DNA of 64,000 nucleotides from Polaribacter marinus (GCF_022662535.1 NZ_JAKQYM010000003.1:248001-312000); one strand, 5' to 3'. Positions 42,878 through 51,802 are shown, counted from the first letter of the stretch. Made by a program: numbers and translations. Notes: generated from the sequence alone by a model not told the origin.

Positions 42878-43486
42878 TTATTTAGACGCTCTTAAAACAG
42901 GGTTTAATTCTGCATCATTATACATTTTCATCTGCTTGTAAACTTTCATGTATTTTTTACCATTTTCAATATCTTCTAGTAAGTCATCAATAGCAGTAGA
43001 TAAATCGTTACGTTGTTCTAAAAGAACGGCTAATTTTTTAGAGCAACTAGCTTTATGTGCATCAGAAGCATCTTCTCTAACCGTTTCTAAATGCATGTGA
43101 TAAATTTTTAAAGCTAAAATAGATAATCTATCAATTGCCCAAGCAGGACTTTCAGAATTTATTTTAGCATCTTTAGAAACAGTAACATCTTTATATTTGT
43201 CTAGAAAATAACTGTCTATAAATTCTACATTGTCTGTTCTAACTTGGTTAGAGGCATCTATCTTTCTTTTTAAAATTAAAGCATCTTCAGCATTTATATG
43301 AGGGTCTCTAATGATATCTTCGAAAGCCCATTGAGTAGTATCTACCCAACATTTTTCAAAAAGCAAGAAGTCAATCAAATCAGTTTTTTTATCAAAAGGA
43401 TTTGTACAAACTTGTTCAACTTCTGGTTTACTTTTATAAGTTTTAATACAATTATCAAAAATTGCATTGGCTTTTTTAGAAAACAT
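42878..43486 (-). CDS. DUF4254 protein
   Basis: A 202-residue, mainly helical Bacteroidetes protein of DUF4254 (WVDTTQWAFEDIIRDPHINAEDALILKRKIDASNQVRTD...WAIDRLSILALKIYHMHLE). Nearly always next to a GT9 heptosyltransferase-like gene in flavobacteria, as here, so it may act in LPS core assembly; that is inferred only from position. It has no signal peptide. A -7-like TAATTTTG lies upstream. Confidence 0.85.
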   Translation of the reverse strand: MFSKKANAIFDNCIKTYKSKPEVEQVCTNPFDKKTDLIDFLLFEKCWVDTTQWAFEDIIRDPHINAEDALILKRKIDASNQVRTDNVEFIDSYFLDKYKDVTVSKDAKINSESPAWAIDRLSILALKIYHMHLETVREDASDAHKASCSKKLAVLLEQRNDLSTAIDDLLEDIENGKKYMKVYKQMKMYNDAELNPVLRASK

Positions 43487-43505
43487 ATATTTTAAATTTA
43501 AGCTG

Positions 43506-43513
43506 CAAAATTA
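43506..43513 (-). promoter_or_regulatory. Candidate -7 element for the DUF4254-GT9 unit
   Basis: TAATTTTG on the minus strand, matching TAnnTTTG, 20 bp before the DUF4254 ATG; the -33 partner is not clear. Confidence 0.35.
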
Positions 43514-43610
43514 CAAAATAAAATTTTGGTTTTAGGGTATAAATATTTTTAGAAAACAATGATTTGTAACAAAGTTAACCGCGAAACGTCTTAAAATAAA
43601 ACTTAGTATT

Positions 43611-44087
43611 ATGAAACAATTTGCAATAATTTTATTTTCACTTTTTATTAGTAATATCACAGCCCAAGAAGCAGCCTTTCAAGAGTTTTTTAAGGTTAAT
43701 AAAGACAAATCTACTTTTTCAATTAATTTATCAGCGTCTTTAGCGGGCTCTTTTTTAGATGATGAAGAAGATGATGATTTAATGAATTTAATTAAAAAAT
43801 CGAGCGATTTTAAATTGATGATTTTTGATAATCAAGACAATGTTATATCAAAGGATTTTAGAAAATTCAGTAGAAAAAACAAATTAAAAACGTTGGCACG
43901 TGTAAAAGAAAACGGAAGTAAAGCTGAATTATTTTTTATTGAAAAAGGGAATTTTATCAGAGAAATAATTATTAGAACCAATAGCAATTCAGATAAAATG
44001 GTGCTGTTTGGCTTAAAAACTAAAATTACACATGAAGAATTAGCAGACCTGATTTCTTCTTCAGATGTAAAAATTTCATCAAATTAA
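43611..44087 (+). CDS. DUF4252 secreted protein
   Basis: A 158-residue protein with a signal peptide (1-18, ...SNITAQ), then a domain typical of DUF4252: STFSINLSASLAGSF, an acidic stretch DDEEDDDL and FKLMIFDNQDNVISKDF. DUF4252 proteins are periplasmic or outer-membrane associated in Bacteroidetes and sometimes neighbour sigma/anti-sigma genes, which is not the case here. Function unknown. Convergent with the ArsC-like gene. Confidence 0.82.
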   Translation: MKQFAIILFSLFISNITAQEAAFQEFFKVNKDKSTFSINLSASLAGSFLDDEEDDDLMNLIKKSSDFKLMIFDNQDNVISKDFRKFSRKNKLKTLARVKENGSKAELFFIEKGNFIREIIIRTNSNSDKMVLFGLKTKITHEELADLISSSDVKISSN

Positions 44088-44095
44088 AAACCAAT

Positions 44096-44126
44096 AAAAA
44101 GAGAAGGTTTAACCAATCTTCTCTTT
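44096..44126 (-). terminator. Hairpin overlapping the end of the ArsC-like gene
   Basis: Stem AAAGAGAAG (44098-44106) / CTTCTCTTT (44118-44126). Read on the minus strand the hairpin spans the last codons and stop of the ArsC-like gene and ends in T5, so it fits a terminator for that gene; it can fold on the plus strand after the DUF4252 gene too. Confidence 0.5.
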
Positions 44127-44456
44127 CAATGCTTCTATTACTTTTTTACTGTTTCCAATAAAAATTTCATTATCAAAAATAAAAACCGGACGCTTTAAAA
44201 ACGTGTACTCATTCAACAGAAATTGTTTATAATCAGTCTCAGACAAAACCTGGTTTTTTAAATCCATAGATTTATACAACTTAGCACGCTTGTTAAAAAG
44301 CGCTTCATAACTACCAGAAAGTGCGTACATTTCTTCTAATTGATCAGCTGTAATATTGTTTGTTTTAATTTCTTGTCGTTCAAATCCATCGGTATTTACT
44401 TCTTTTAAAATTCTTCTGCAAGTATCACAAGTTTGTAAAAAGTAGACTTTCTTCAT
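44109..44456 (-). CDS. ArsC/Spx-family (thioredoxin-fold) protein
   Basis: About 115 residues from the ATG at 44456 (MKKVYFLQTCDTCRRILKEV); a longer frame upstream is hydrophobic non-homologous sequence. The CxxC in TCDTCRR and the later KRPVFIFDNEIFIGNSKKVIEAL are typical of the ArsC/Spx/YffB superfamily with a thioredoxin fold. Without resistance genes nearby, arsenate reduction is not certain; a redox or regulatory role is equally possible. Confidence 0.87.
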   Translation of the reverse strand: MKKVYFLQTCDTCRRILKEVNTDGFERQEIKTNNITADQLEEMYALSGSYEALFNKRAKLYKSMDLKNQVLSETDYKQFLLNEYTFLKRPVFIFDNEIFIGNSKKVIEALKEKIG

Positions 44457-44497
44457 TATATTTATCTGTATATTTACTGCGAATTTAAAGATAAAAA

Positions 44498-44953
44498 ATG
44501 AAGACACAATTCGATATTTTAAGAAAATCTCGTGAGTTAATTTTAAAAGAGTTAGAAGGTTTAACATTAGAGCAAATTCATATAATTCCTACAGGATTTA
44601 AAAATAATATTGCTTGGAATGTGGCGCATATAGTAGTTACACAGCAAGCTTTGAATTATAAATTATCGGGTTTAAATTGTTTGTGTCCAGATGATTTAAT
44701 AGAAGCTTATAAAAAAGGAACAAGTCCTACAAAAACATTTACAGAAGAAGAATTTGATGAAGTAAAAGATTTATTAGTTGGCTTACCAGACACTTTAGAA
44801 GAAGATTATAACGCAGGTATTTTTGAGAATTATTCTGATTATCCAACCAGTACAGGTTTTGTAATAAAATCAATAGATTCGGCTATTGTATTTAACAATT
44901 TTCACGAAGGAATTCATTACGGAATTATTAGATCTATTAAGAAATTTTTATAG
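44498..44953 (+). CDS. DinB-superfamily protein
   Basis: A 151-residue four-helix-bundle protein of the DinB superfamily, with the metal-binding histidine pattern in WNVAHIVVTQQALNYKLSG and FNNFHEGIHYGIIRSIKK. These metal-binding proteins include thiol transferases (e.g. with bacillithiol), but many are unassigned. Divergent from the ArsC-like gene with 41 bp between the starts. A repeat-like region follows the stop. Confidence 0.85.
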   Translation: MKTQFDILRKSRELILKELEGLTLEQIHIIPTGFKNNIAWNVAHIVVTQQALNYKLSGLNCLCPDDLIEAYKKGTSPTKTFTEEEFDEVKDLLVGLPDTLEEDYNAGIFENYSDYPTSTGFVIKSIDSAIVFNNFHEGIHYGIIRSIKKFL

Positions 44954-45035
44954 AAGCTTTTTCCAGCTTTCACTACTCGCTTTTTTTGTAAAAACAAAAA
45001 AGAGCTCAAACAGACCGTTCAATCTGGGCTAAACT
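44954..45035. repeat. Possible dispersed repeat remnant C
   Basis: About 82 bp after the DinB gene containing AAGCTTTTTCCAGCTTTCACTA, a hairpin GCTTTTTTTGT / ACAAAAAAGAGC, then CCGTTCAATCTGGGCTAAAC. It codes for nothing in any frame and its base composition differs from its flanks. The order (TTTCC-GCTTTC ... AAAAAA ... TTCAATC-GGGCTAAAC) resembles a dispersed element I associate with flavobacterial genomes; there is no second copy in the window to confirm it. Confidence 0.45.
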
Positions 45036-45082
45036 AGTTTGCTAACTTTTAGAAATAGAACAGTTGTATTAAAACTTTAAAG

Positions 45083-46228
45083 ATGAAATTCAATACAAAA
45101 GCCATTCACGGTGGACAAAAACCAGAAAAAGCTACAGGAGCAGTAGTGCCACCTATTTTTCAAACATCTACCTATGCGCAATCTAGCTTGGGGTCAGACC
45201 AAGAATACCATTATTCTAGAGGGTCAAACCCTACAAGAACGGCGTTAGAAAATAGTTTGGCTTCTATAGAAAACGGAACCCATGGTTTTGCATTTTCATC
45301 TGGTTTGGCAGCCATAGATTGTGTACTAAGAACACTAAACCCTGGAGACGAAATTATTGCAGGAATCGATTTGTATGGTGGAACCTATAGAATGTTTACA
45401 CGTTTATTCGAAAAATACGGATTAGAATTTACTTATGTAGATACGGATTCTGTAGAAAATGTAGCGAAAGCAATTACAAAAAAAACCAAATTAGTTTGGT
45501 TAGAAACACCAACAAATCCGTTAATGAAAATTGCAGATATTCAAGCAATTTCTAAAACGGTAAAAGATGTAGATTCCGCTATTTTAATAGCGGTAGATAA
45601 TACGTTTGCAACACCTTATTTACAACAACCTTTAAATTTAGGAGTTGATATTGTTATGCATTCTGCTACTAAATATTTAGGCGGACATTCAGATCTAATC
45701 ATGGGAGCTTTAATTGTAAAAGACGCAAAATTAGCAGAAGAGTTGCATTTTATTCAGTTTGCAGCAGGTGCTATTGCAGGTCCTATGGATTCTTTTTTAG
45801 CATTAAGAGGCATCAAAACATTACATCTTAGAATGCAACGTCATTGCGAGAATGCAATGGCAGTAGCTCGTTTCTTAAAACAGCAATCAAAAGTAGATGC
45901 TATTTATTATCCAGGTTTAGAAGACCATCCAAACCATGCTATTGCAAAAAAACAAATGAAAGCTTTTGGAGGCGTAGTTTCTTTCAGTTTAAAAGATAAA
46001 AGCAAAGAGGCTACTTTTAAATTTTTAGAAAATATTAAGTTTTTTACGTTGGCAGAATCTTTAGGTGGTGTTGAAAGTATGGTCAATCATTCAGCAACCA
46101 TGTCGCATGCATCTATGCCAGAAGAAGAACGTATAAAAATAGGTGTTACAGATTCTTTAATTCGCTTAAGTGTAGGTATTGAAGATATCGAAGATATACT
46201 TGAAGATTTAGCACAAGCTTTAAATTAA
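45083..46228 (+). CDS. Cys/Met-metabolism PLP enzyme (cystathionine gamma-synthase/lyase type)
   Basis: A 381-residue trans-sulfuration enzyme of the Cys/Met metabolism PLP family. Motifs: TKAIHGGQKPEKATGAVVPPI, YHYSRGSNPTR, FSSGLAAIDCVLRTL, VAVDNTFATPYLQQPLNLG-type DNTFATP, and PLP-lysine HSATKYLGGHSDLIMG. The end LGGVESMVNHSATMSHASM...LIRLSVGIEDIEDI is typical. Sequence alone does not settle whether it makes cystathionine (MetB) or cleaves it (lyase). It stands alone and has a terminator. Confidence 0.93.
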   Translation: MKFNTKAIHGGQKPEKATGAVVPPIFQTSTYAQSSLGSDQEYHYSRGSNPTRTALENSLASIENGTHGFAFSSGLAAIDCVLRTLNPGDEIIAGIDLYGGTYRMFTRLFEKYGLEFTYVDTDSVENVAKAITKKTKLVWLETPTNPLMKIADIQAISKTVKDVDSAILIAVDNTFATPYLQQPLNLGVDIVMHSATKYLGGHSDLIMGALIVKDAKLAEELHFIQFAAGAIAGPMDSFLALRGIKTLHLRMQRHCENAMAVARFLKQQSKVDAIYYPGLEDHPNHAIAKKQMKAFGGVVSFSLKDKSKEATFKFLENIKFFTLAESLGGVESMVNHSATMSHASMPEEERIKIGVTDSLIRLSVGIEDIEDILEDLAQALN

Positions 46229-46231
46229 AAA

Positions 46232-46260
46232 AAGGAGAGCAATTGGCTCTCCTTCTTTTT
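46232..46260 (+). terminator. Intrinsic terminator after the trans-sulfuration gene
   Basis: Stem AAGGAGAGC (46232-46240) / GCTCTCCTT (46246-46254), loop AATTG, followed by CTTTTTG. Confidence 0.8.
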
Positions 46261-46295
46261 GTTTTGAACAATTAGGGTTATTCAAAAAAATGTTT

Positions 46296-47087
46296 TTATA
46301 AGAATAAAGGGCGATAAAAGTTAAGATGATAAACAATTCCAAATTGTAAATTCATTAACCATTCGTTATTTTTATTTTCAGTTACATCGGCTTGTAGTCC
46401 ATCAATTTTATCTGATAAAAAATATTGAAAACCAAATTCAACCGCTAAGTCTAATTTTTCTGTTAATTTATACCTAGTTCCCAGTCCAAGATCTAGAGAA
46501 AGAGCATTTCCTTTGCCTATTGCCAAAGCATTTGGGGTTGTATACTTTTCTGGAAGTACTGTGATGTCTTGTCTCCAATCTCCTAGAGTTGAATTTAAAC
46601 TGTTTTTATAAAAGGAGTATTTAAAACCAACAGCTAAATAAGGGTTAAATGAAATATCAGAATATGGGGCAATAAATTCTTCAAGAGGAGTCAGGAAATA
46701 TTCTAAATTTACACCAATGTTAAACATACTTAAAGAGCCTTCCATAGCTCTTAGTTGCTCTCCAGAATAACTCTGACTCTCTGCCCATTTACTATAATGC
46801 TTTATTTTAGAGTAGCTTACATAGTTTAGGGTAGTTTTAACCATCAAATGATTGTGAAATACATCATTAGGGTCCCATCGTAAGGTTCTGTTGTAAAAAC
46901 TTAAATAATGTGCTATAGAAAAAGAGATGCCATTGTTATTCCAGTCGCTTGCAAAGTTCCCTTTTTCACCGTAATCGCTTTGTAAACTAGTAGTACCAAT
47001 AAATGCACCGATTTCGTGTGTATAATGTTGCGCTTTAATTCCTATGCTAAATACAATTATAAAAATAATTGTTATGGGGGTTTTCAA
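46296..47087 (-). CDS. Outer-membrane beta-barrel protein, THC0290_0291-like
   Basis: About 263 residues from a TTG at 47087 that would begin MKTPITIIFIIVFSIGIKAQ, a clean signal peptide; a TTG ten codons upstream is the alternative, and no ATG is available. The chain HYTHEIGAFIGTTSLQSDYG...NNGISFSIAHYLSF...IKHYSKW matches a flavobacterial family of small outer-membrane barrels that I know as THC0290_0291. The C-terminal strand is aromatic. The function is unknown. It stands 33 bases after the Ig-like gene stop and so could be co-transcribed. Confidence 0.75.
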   Translation of the reverse strand: MKTPITIIFIIVFSIGIKAQHYTHEIGAFIGTTSLQSDYGEKGNFASDWNNNGISFSIAHYLSFYNRTLRWDPNDVFHNHLMVKTTLNYVSYSKIKHYSKWAESQSYSGEQLRAMEGSLSMFNIGVNLEYFLTPLEEFIAPYSDISFNPYLAVGFKYSFYKNSLNSTLGDWRQDITVLPEKYTTPNALAIGKGNALSLDLGLGTRYKLTEKLDLAVEFGFQYFLSDKIDGLQADVTENKNNEWLMNLQFGIVYHLNFYRPLFL

Positions 47088-47150
47088 TATTTGGGGGCTT
47101 ATAAGTAAAAGAGCCAAATATATATAAAAATATCTTATAATTAAGATTAG

Positions 47151-48767
47151 CTATAAATCATTAATGCTAAAATTTTCTTCTAGATAATGATTAGCTCTTA
47201 GTTGTAATTCTATTTTATAATAAATAATTTTTTCTGGAAGTAATTTTTTTAGAAAATTACCCGTATCCCATTGATTGTTTTTGTTTTCATCAACAATTGC
47301 TCTAATGGTATATTTATTTGGTTCTAAAAAGTCAAATACCAGTGTTTCAGAAGTATTGATAAACTTACGCTCTATCAGTTGATCTTGATTTTTACCAGTG
47401 AGTATTTCAATAATTAAATTTTTAGAATTTATATTATCTACTTTTAAAGTGATTTTCCCATAATCATCTATGTCTTTTGTAGATAAGTTGTAACGAATGG
47501 TATCATTTGTTTGAGAAAATAAATCATTAAAAGCATTTGGAAGGGCTTTAAATCGATATTGTTGTTTTGGTTTTTTATCAAAAATAAAACCTATTTTATT
47601 TTCTTTTATAGAATTTATTGTATTGTATTTTATATCTATAGTATCTTTATCTATAATACTCACTTTAGAAGTGTCTATTGCTGTAATAGGATTGTTACTC
47701 AGAATAAAAAGAGTATCTCTAAAATGTAAAGTTCCCGATATCGATGAATTAAATAAAAGGGAGTCAATTTTTTTCTTGCGAAGTTTTACTGTTAATGTAT
47801 CTAAAAATTTTCCGTTAGAAACTTCAAAATTTAACGAATCTGCTTCAAAAGGAGTAAACCAATAATTTAAGGTGTCTTTATCAACTTCTAATTTAGAGAT
47901 GCTTTTAAAATTTTCGGGTGTTTTAGAGAGTATTTTTATCGCGATGTCTTTATTTTCTCCACTAAACCCAAATTGAATTTTCCCTTTTGTAATTTCTTTT
48001 CCTCTTTTAAAACTATATGGAAGTTTTTCTTTAAATAAAGTAATTGGTTTTTTTAAAATACTGTCTTTAGGTAAAGTAATAGTGTCTAATAAAAAACCTA
48101 TTTTATCTGTTGTTGGATTGTATAAATAATCGCTAGTAGTTTCTTCTAGAGCAATTATAAAATATTTACCTTCTTTAAGATTTGTGAAATTAAATTTGGT
48201 AGTGTCTAAAGCACTTGTAACGTAATTAGGTTTCTTTTTGTAAACTAATGAATCTGTATAGGAACTATCTATTTTATAAAGTAATAAATTTACTTTTGAA
48301 GGTCTTTTATATGAAACTGCATCTTTAATCGAGCCTGAATTTGTAAGAGAATCTATATAATTTCCAGTAGAAAATACGTATTTGAAATTTTCTAAAATAT
48401 TACTTTCATTATTATCACGTACAGCATTTCCAAAGTTAAAAATATAGGTAGTGTTTTTAACTAAGGTATCTAAAATTTCAATTTTAATAAATTTACTAGG
48501 TGTTCCTTGAGGCGAAATTAATGGAGGGTTTTTTAAAGGAGGAGAAACCACTAATTGCTTATTTAAATCTTTTAAAGTGATGTATTCATCAAATTCAATT
48601 TTAATTTCTTTTTTATTGAAATTGATGGTATTGTATGGCGGACTTGAAGTTACAAATAATGGTGCATCTTCATCTTTAGGGCCGCCTTCTGGTCTTCCCG
48701 TTCTGGCGCAATTAGAAATAAATATGACTAAAAATAGTAGAAAAAAGAATCTAAAAATAAGTTTCAC
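47151..48767 (-). CDS. Ig-like (Big_5) domain lipoprotein
   Basis: A lipoprotein of about 538 residues. I chose the GTG at 48767, which gives the leader VKLIFRFFFLLFLVIFISNC with lipobox cysteine directly followed by ARTGRPEGGPKDEDAP; a TTG nine codons upstream is possible. The N-terminal Big_5 Ig-like domain (about 25-125) has FVTSSPPYNTINFNKKEIKIEFDEYI. The rest is beta-rich, and a C-terminal part contains DENKNNQWDTGNFLKKLLPE, typical of this Bacteroidetes family. Common next to gliding/T9SS-related or comF genes; role unknown. Comes after comF in the same direction. Confidence 0.85.
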   Translation of the reverse strand: MKLIFRFFFLLFLVIFISNCARTGRPEGGPKDEDAPLFVTSSPPYNTINFNKKEIKIEFDEYITLKDLNKQLVVSPPLKNPPLISPQGTPSKFIKIEILDTLVKNTTYIFNFGNAVRDNNESNILENFKYVFSTGNYIDSLTNSGSIKDAVSYKRPSKVNLLLYKIDSSYTDSLVYKKKPNYVTSALDTTKFNFTNLKEGKYFIIALEETTSDYLYNPTTDKIGFLLDTITLPKDSILKKPITLFKEKLPYSFKRGKEITKGKIQFGFSGENKDIAIKILSKTPENFKSISKLEVDKDTLNYWFTPFEADSLNFEVSNGKFLDTLTVKLRKKKIDSLLFNSSISGTLHFRDTLFILSNNPITAIDTSKVSIIDKDTIDIKYNTINSIKENKIGFIFDKKPKQQYRFKALPNAFNDLFSQTNDTIRYNLSTKDIDDYGKITLKVDNINSKNLIIEILTGKNQDQLIERKFINTSETLVFDFLEPNKYTIRAIVDENKNNQWDTGNFLKKLLPEKIIYYKIELQLRANHYLEENFSINDL

Positions 48768-48822
48768 GAAAAATAATTTTATACAAATTAACAATATATT
48801 TTTGACTTAAAAATCATAAATT

Positions 48823-49509
48823 TTACTCGGTATAAGCCATTGTTAGAATACTGATTTTAATTTCTTGCGTTTTTTGTAGCTCTCTTATACAAGCTTCTAA
48901 AGTTGCCCCCGTAGTGATTACGTCATCAATTAATAGAACGTGTTTGCCTTTAAAAAAAGTATTGTCTTTTAAAAAAAACTTAGTATCTATATTACTAAAG
49001 CGCTCAAATCGAGATTTAAAAGTTTGTGTTTTAGAAGTTGAAACCCTTGTTAATGTGTTGTGATTAAAAGGGATGTTTAAATGTTGACTTATTTTTTTGC
49101 CAAATTTTGTTACTTGATTATAACCTCTTTTTTTTAATTTTTTGGGGTGTAAAGGAACAGGAATAATAAAATCTACATCATAAAACTCATTGTTTTCTTT
49201 TAAAATACTTCCCCACCAATTTCCAAAGAATTCACCAATTTCTTGGTTTCCTTTATATTTAAGATCATGAATTAGTTTTTTTGTTATTCCTTTTTTCCTA
49301 TAATAAAGTAGTGCATTTGCTTTTTCTATTGCTACCCTACCATAAAATATTTTAACAATCTTATTTTCTGAATAATTAGTAAAGTTAGTTAGTGGTAAAT
49401 CGTGTCTACAAAAAGTACATAACGTTATTTCATTATTTATCAATGGTTTATCGCAACTAGCACATAATTTTGGATAAAAAACATCAAAAAAGTCTTTTAA
49501 AAATCGCAT
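48823..49509 (-). CDS. comF: ComF-family phosphoribosyltransferase-like protein
   Basis: A 228-residue ComF homologue, linked with DNA uptake and transformation. N-terminal double zinc-binding motif CASCDKPL...CTFCRHDLP (Cys about 17/20 and 32/35), then the phosphoribosyltransferase fold with RGYNQV (PRGYNQA type) and PRPP-binding motif VLLIDDVITTGATLEACI. Cytoplasmic. Its start overlaps no other gene if the divergent methyltransferase starts at 49563. Confidence 0.92.
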   Translation of the reverse strand: MRFLKDFFDVFYPKLCASCDKPLINNEITLCTFCRHDLPLTNFTNYSENKIVKIFYGRVAIEKANALLYYRKKGITKKLIHDLKYKGNQEIGEFFGNWWGSILKENNEFYDVDFIIPVPLHPKKLKKRGYNQVTKFGKKISQHLNIPFNHNTLTRVSTSKTQTFKSRFERFSNIDTKFFLKDNTFFKGKHVLLIDDVITTGATLEACIRELQKTQEIKISILTMAYTE

Positions 49510-49562
49510 ATTTACACAGCTTTTTTATAGAAAGAAACTATAAAATTAATAAATTAGATTTG

Positions 49563-50123
49563 GTGAGCAGAATAAATTTCTTAAAAGAATCAATTAAAAA
49601 CCTAAAAACATTAGGCACAATTACACCAAGTTCTAGATTTTTAGCAGGTAGAATGTTAAAAAATATAGATTTTTCTAAGGTTGATGTTTTAGTTGAATTA
49701 GGCCCCGGAAATGGTGCGATAACAAAACATATTTTAAAGAAATTACCAGCAAAAGCTACTTTGATTTGCTTTGAAATCAACGATAATTTTTATAATCAAT
49801 TACTGCAAATAAATAATTCTCAGCTTGTTGTTGTTAAATCTTCTGCAGAAAAAATTGAAGAAGAATTAAAGAAATTAAATTTCACAAAAACAGACCATAT
49901 TATTTCTAGTTTACCGCTCACAATTATTCCTGATGAAATTTCAAACCAAATTTTAAAGAAGTCTTTTCAAGTTTTAGAAAACAACGGTAATTTTATTCAA
50001 TTTCAATATAGTTTAACTTATTTTAAGAAATTAAAAGAAGTATTTAATCAATCTATCTCGTTAGAATTTGAACCTTTAAATATTCCGCCAGCTTTTGTTT
50101 ACCATTGTAAAAAAGTAGAGTAA
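49563..50123 (+). CDS. SAM-dependent methyltransferase, PmtA/rRNA-dimethylase-like
   Basis: About 186 residues from GTG at 49563 (VSRINFLKESIKNLKTLGTITPSS); earlier TTG codons would overlap comF and lack homology. The SAM motif VLVELGPGNGAITKHILKKL and the following FEINDNFYNQL and SSLPLTIIPDEI match phospholipid N-methyltransferases (PmtA type) and relatives of rRNA adenine dimethylases. The start TITPSSRFLAGRM is typical of the PmtA type. Likely target is a phospholipid headgroup, but I cannot tell it apart from an rRNA target. Divergent from comF. Confidence 0.82.
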   Translation: MSRINFLKESIKNLKTLGTITPSSRFLAGRMLKNIDFSKVDVLVELGPGNGAITKHILKKLPAKATLICFEINDNFYNQLLQINNSQLVVVKSSAEKIEEELKKLNFTKTDHIISSLPLTIIPDEISNQILKKSFQVLENNGNFIQFQYSLTYFKKLKEVFNQSISLEFEPLNIPPAFVYHCKKVE

Positions 50124-50130
50124 AATTTTC

Positions 50131-50160
50131 TTGATAACTTTTTAGATTGATGTATCTTTG
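50131..50160 (+). promoter_or_regulatory. Predicted glyQS promoter, almost leaderless
   Basis: -33 TTG (50131-50133), 19-bp spacer, -7 TATCTTTG (50153-50160), exact TAnnTTTG. The ATG at 50169 follows the -7 box by only 8 bases, so the transcript would begin within a few bases of the start codon. Confidence 0.65.
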
Positions 50161-50168
50161 CGCTCATT

Positions 50169-51710
50169 ATGGCAAAACAAGAAGATCAGTTTAAAAAAGT
50201 ATTATCGCACGCAAAAGAATATGGTTATGTATTTCAGTCTTCTGAAATTTATGACGGATTAAGTGCGGTGTATGATTACGCTCAAAATGGAGTTGAGCTA
50301 AAGAAAAATATTAGAGATTATTGGTGGAAAGCAATGGTGCAAATGCACGAAAACATTGTGGGTATTGATGCTGCAATTTTAATGCATCCAACAACTTGGA
50401 AAGCTTCTGGGCACGTAGATGCTTTTAACGATCCTTTAATTGATAATAAAGACTCTAAAAAACGTTACAGAGCAGATGTTTTAGTAGAAGATTTTAGAGA
50501 GAAAATTCTTGATAAAATTAAGAAGGATATTGCAAAGGCAAAAAAACGTTTTGGTGATGCCTTTAATGAAGCTGAATTTGTAACAACCAACCCAAATGTT
50601 GTTCGTCGTCAAAAACAAATGGATGAAATTACGGCTGAATTAACAAGAGTTCAAGAAGAAAATGATCTGGTTGGTTTTAGACAATTGATTATAGATTTAG
50701 GAATTAATTGCCCAGTTTCTGGTTCAAGTAATTGGACAGAAGTAAAGCAATTTAATTTAATGTTTGGAACTCAAATTGGTGCTTCTGCAGAAAATGCTAC
50801 ACAAGTATATTTAAGACCGGAAACAGCTCAAGGAATTTTTGTAAACTTTCTCAATGTGCAAAAAACGGGTCGAATGAAAATTCCTTTTGGAATTGCACAA
50901 ACAGGAAAAGCCTTTAGAAACGAGATTGTAGCAAGACAATTTATTTTTAGAATGCGTGAGTTTGAACAAATGGAAATGCAATTTTTTGTAAAACCAGGAA
51001 CTCAAAAAGAATGGTACGAAAACTGGAAAGAAACCAGAATGAAGTGGCATTTATCTTTAGGAATGGGAGCAGAGAACTATCGTTTCCATGATCATGATAA
51101 ACTAGCTCACTATGCAGATGCAGCAGCAGATATTGAGTTTAATTTCCCTTTCGGATTTAAAGAACTAGAAGGAATTCACTCTCGTACAGACTTCGATTTA
51201 AAAGCACATGAAAAGTTTTCTGGTAAGAAATTACAGTATTTTGACCATGAAGAAAACAAAAGTTATGTGCCTTATGTGGTAGAAACTTCTATTGGTTTAG
51301 ACAGAATGTTTTTAGCAGTGTTTTCTAATTCTTTACAAGAAGAAGCTTTAGAAAACGGAACAACAAGAACGGTTTTAAAATTACCAGCTGTTTTAGCACC
51401 TTTTAAAGCGGCTATTTTTCCTTTAGTAAAAAAGGATGGTTTACCAGAAGTTGCCCGTAAAATTATGGATGATTTGAAATGGGATTTCAACGTATTTTAC
51501 GATGAAAAAGATGCTGTTGGAAAACGTTATAGAAGACAAGATGCTGCAGGAACTCCTTTTTGTATTACGGTAGATCACGATACTTTAGAAGATAATTCTG
51601 TAACGATTAGACATCGAGACACAATGGAACAAAAACGTGTTGCGATTGCAGATTTAAAAGATATTATTAAAGCAGAAGTTGATGTAAAAACTTGGTTACA
51701 GAAAATGTAA
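50169..51710 (+). CDS. glyQS: Glycine-tRNA ligase (single-chain class II)
   Basis: Homodimeric glycyl-tRNA synthetase of 513 residues. Class II features: VYDYAQNGVELKKNIRDYWWKAMV, motif 2 region FRNEIVARQFIFRMREFEQMEMQFF, motif 3 ETSIGLDRMFLAVFSNSL, then the anticodon-binding C-terminal domain (about 400-513; LPAVLAPFKAAIFPLVKK). The insert near residues 110-160 is typical. Promoter seen 8 bases ahead and a terminator follows. Confidence 0.97.
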   Translation: MAKQEDQFKKVLSHAKEYGYVFQSSEIYDGLSAVYDYAQNGVELKKNIRDYWWKAMVQMHENIVGIDAAILMHPTTWKASGHVDAFNDPLIDNKDSKKRYRADVLVEDFREKILDKIKKDIAKAKKRFGDAFNEAEFVTTNPNVVRRQKQMDEITAELTRVQEENDLVGFRQLIIDLGINCPVSGSSNWTEVKQFNLMFGTQIGASAENATQVYLRPETAQGIFVNFLNVQKTGRMKIPFGIAQTGKAFRNEIVARQFIFRMREFEQMEMQFFVKPGTQKEWYENWKETRMKWHLSLGMGAENYRFHDHDKLAHYADAAADIEFNFPFGFKELEGIHSRTDFDLKAHEKFSGKKLQYFDHEENKSYVPYVVETSIGLDRMFLAVFSNSLQEEALENGTTRTVLKLPAVLAPFKAAIFPLVKKDGLPEVARKIMDDLKWDFNVFYDEKDAVGKRYRRQDAAGTPFCITVDHDTLEDNSVTIRHRDTMEQKRVAIADLKDIIKAEVDVKTWLQKM

Positions 51711-51747
51711 ATTTATTTACCCCAAGGGTTTAATATATCATAAACAT

Positions 51748-51780
51748 AAAAAAGCCTCATCAATTCGATGAGGCTTTTTT
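51748..51780. terminator. Bidirectional terminator after glyQS
   Basis: A6-GCCTCATC, loop AATTC, GATGAGGC-T6: arms 51748-51761 and 51767-51780. Flanking A- and T-runs allow use by glyQS and by the convergent barrel gene. Confidence 0.88.
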
Positions 51781-51802
51781 GTGTTTTATATTATAATAGG
51801 TT

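Noticed and set aside
46296..48767. Possible T9SS/gliding operon (gld or por genes)
   Set aside because: The Ig-like lipoprotein and the barrel protein are of envelope type, but neither shows GldJ, GldK, PorV or PorT-type features that would support such a call.
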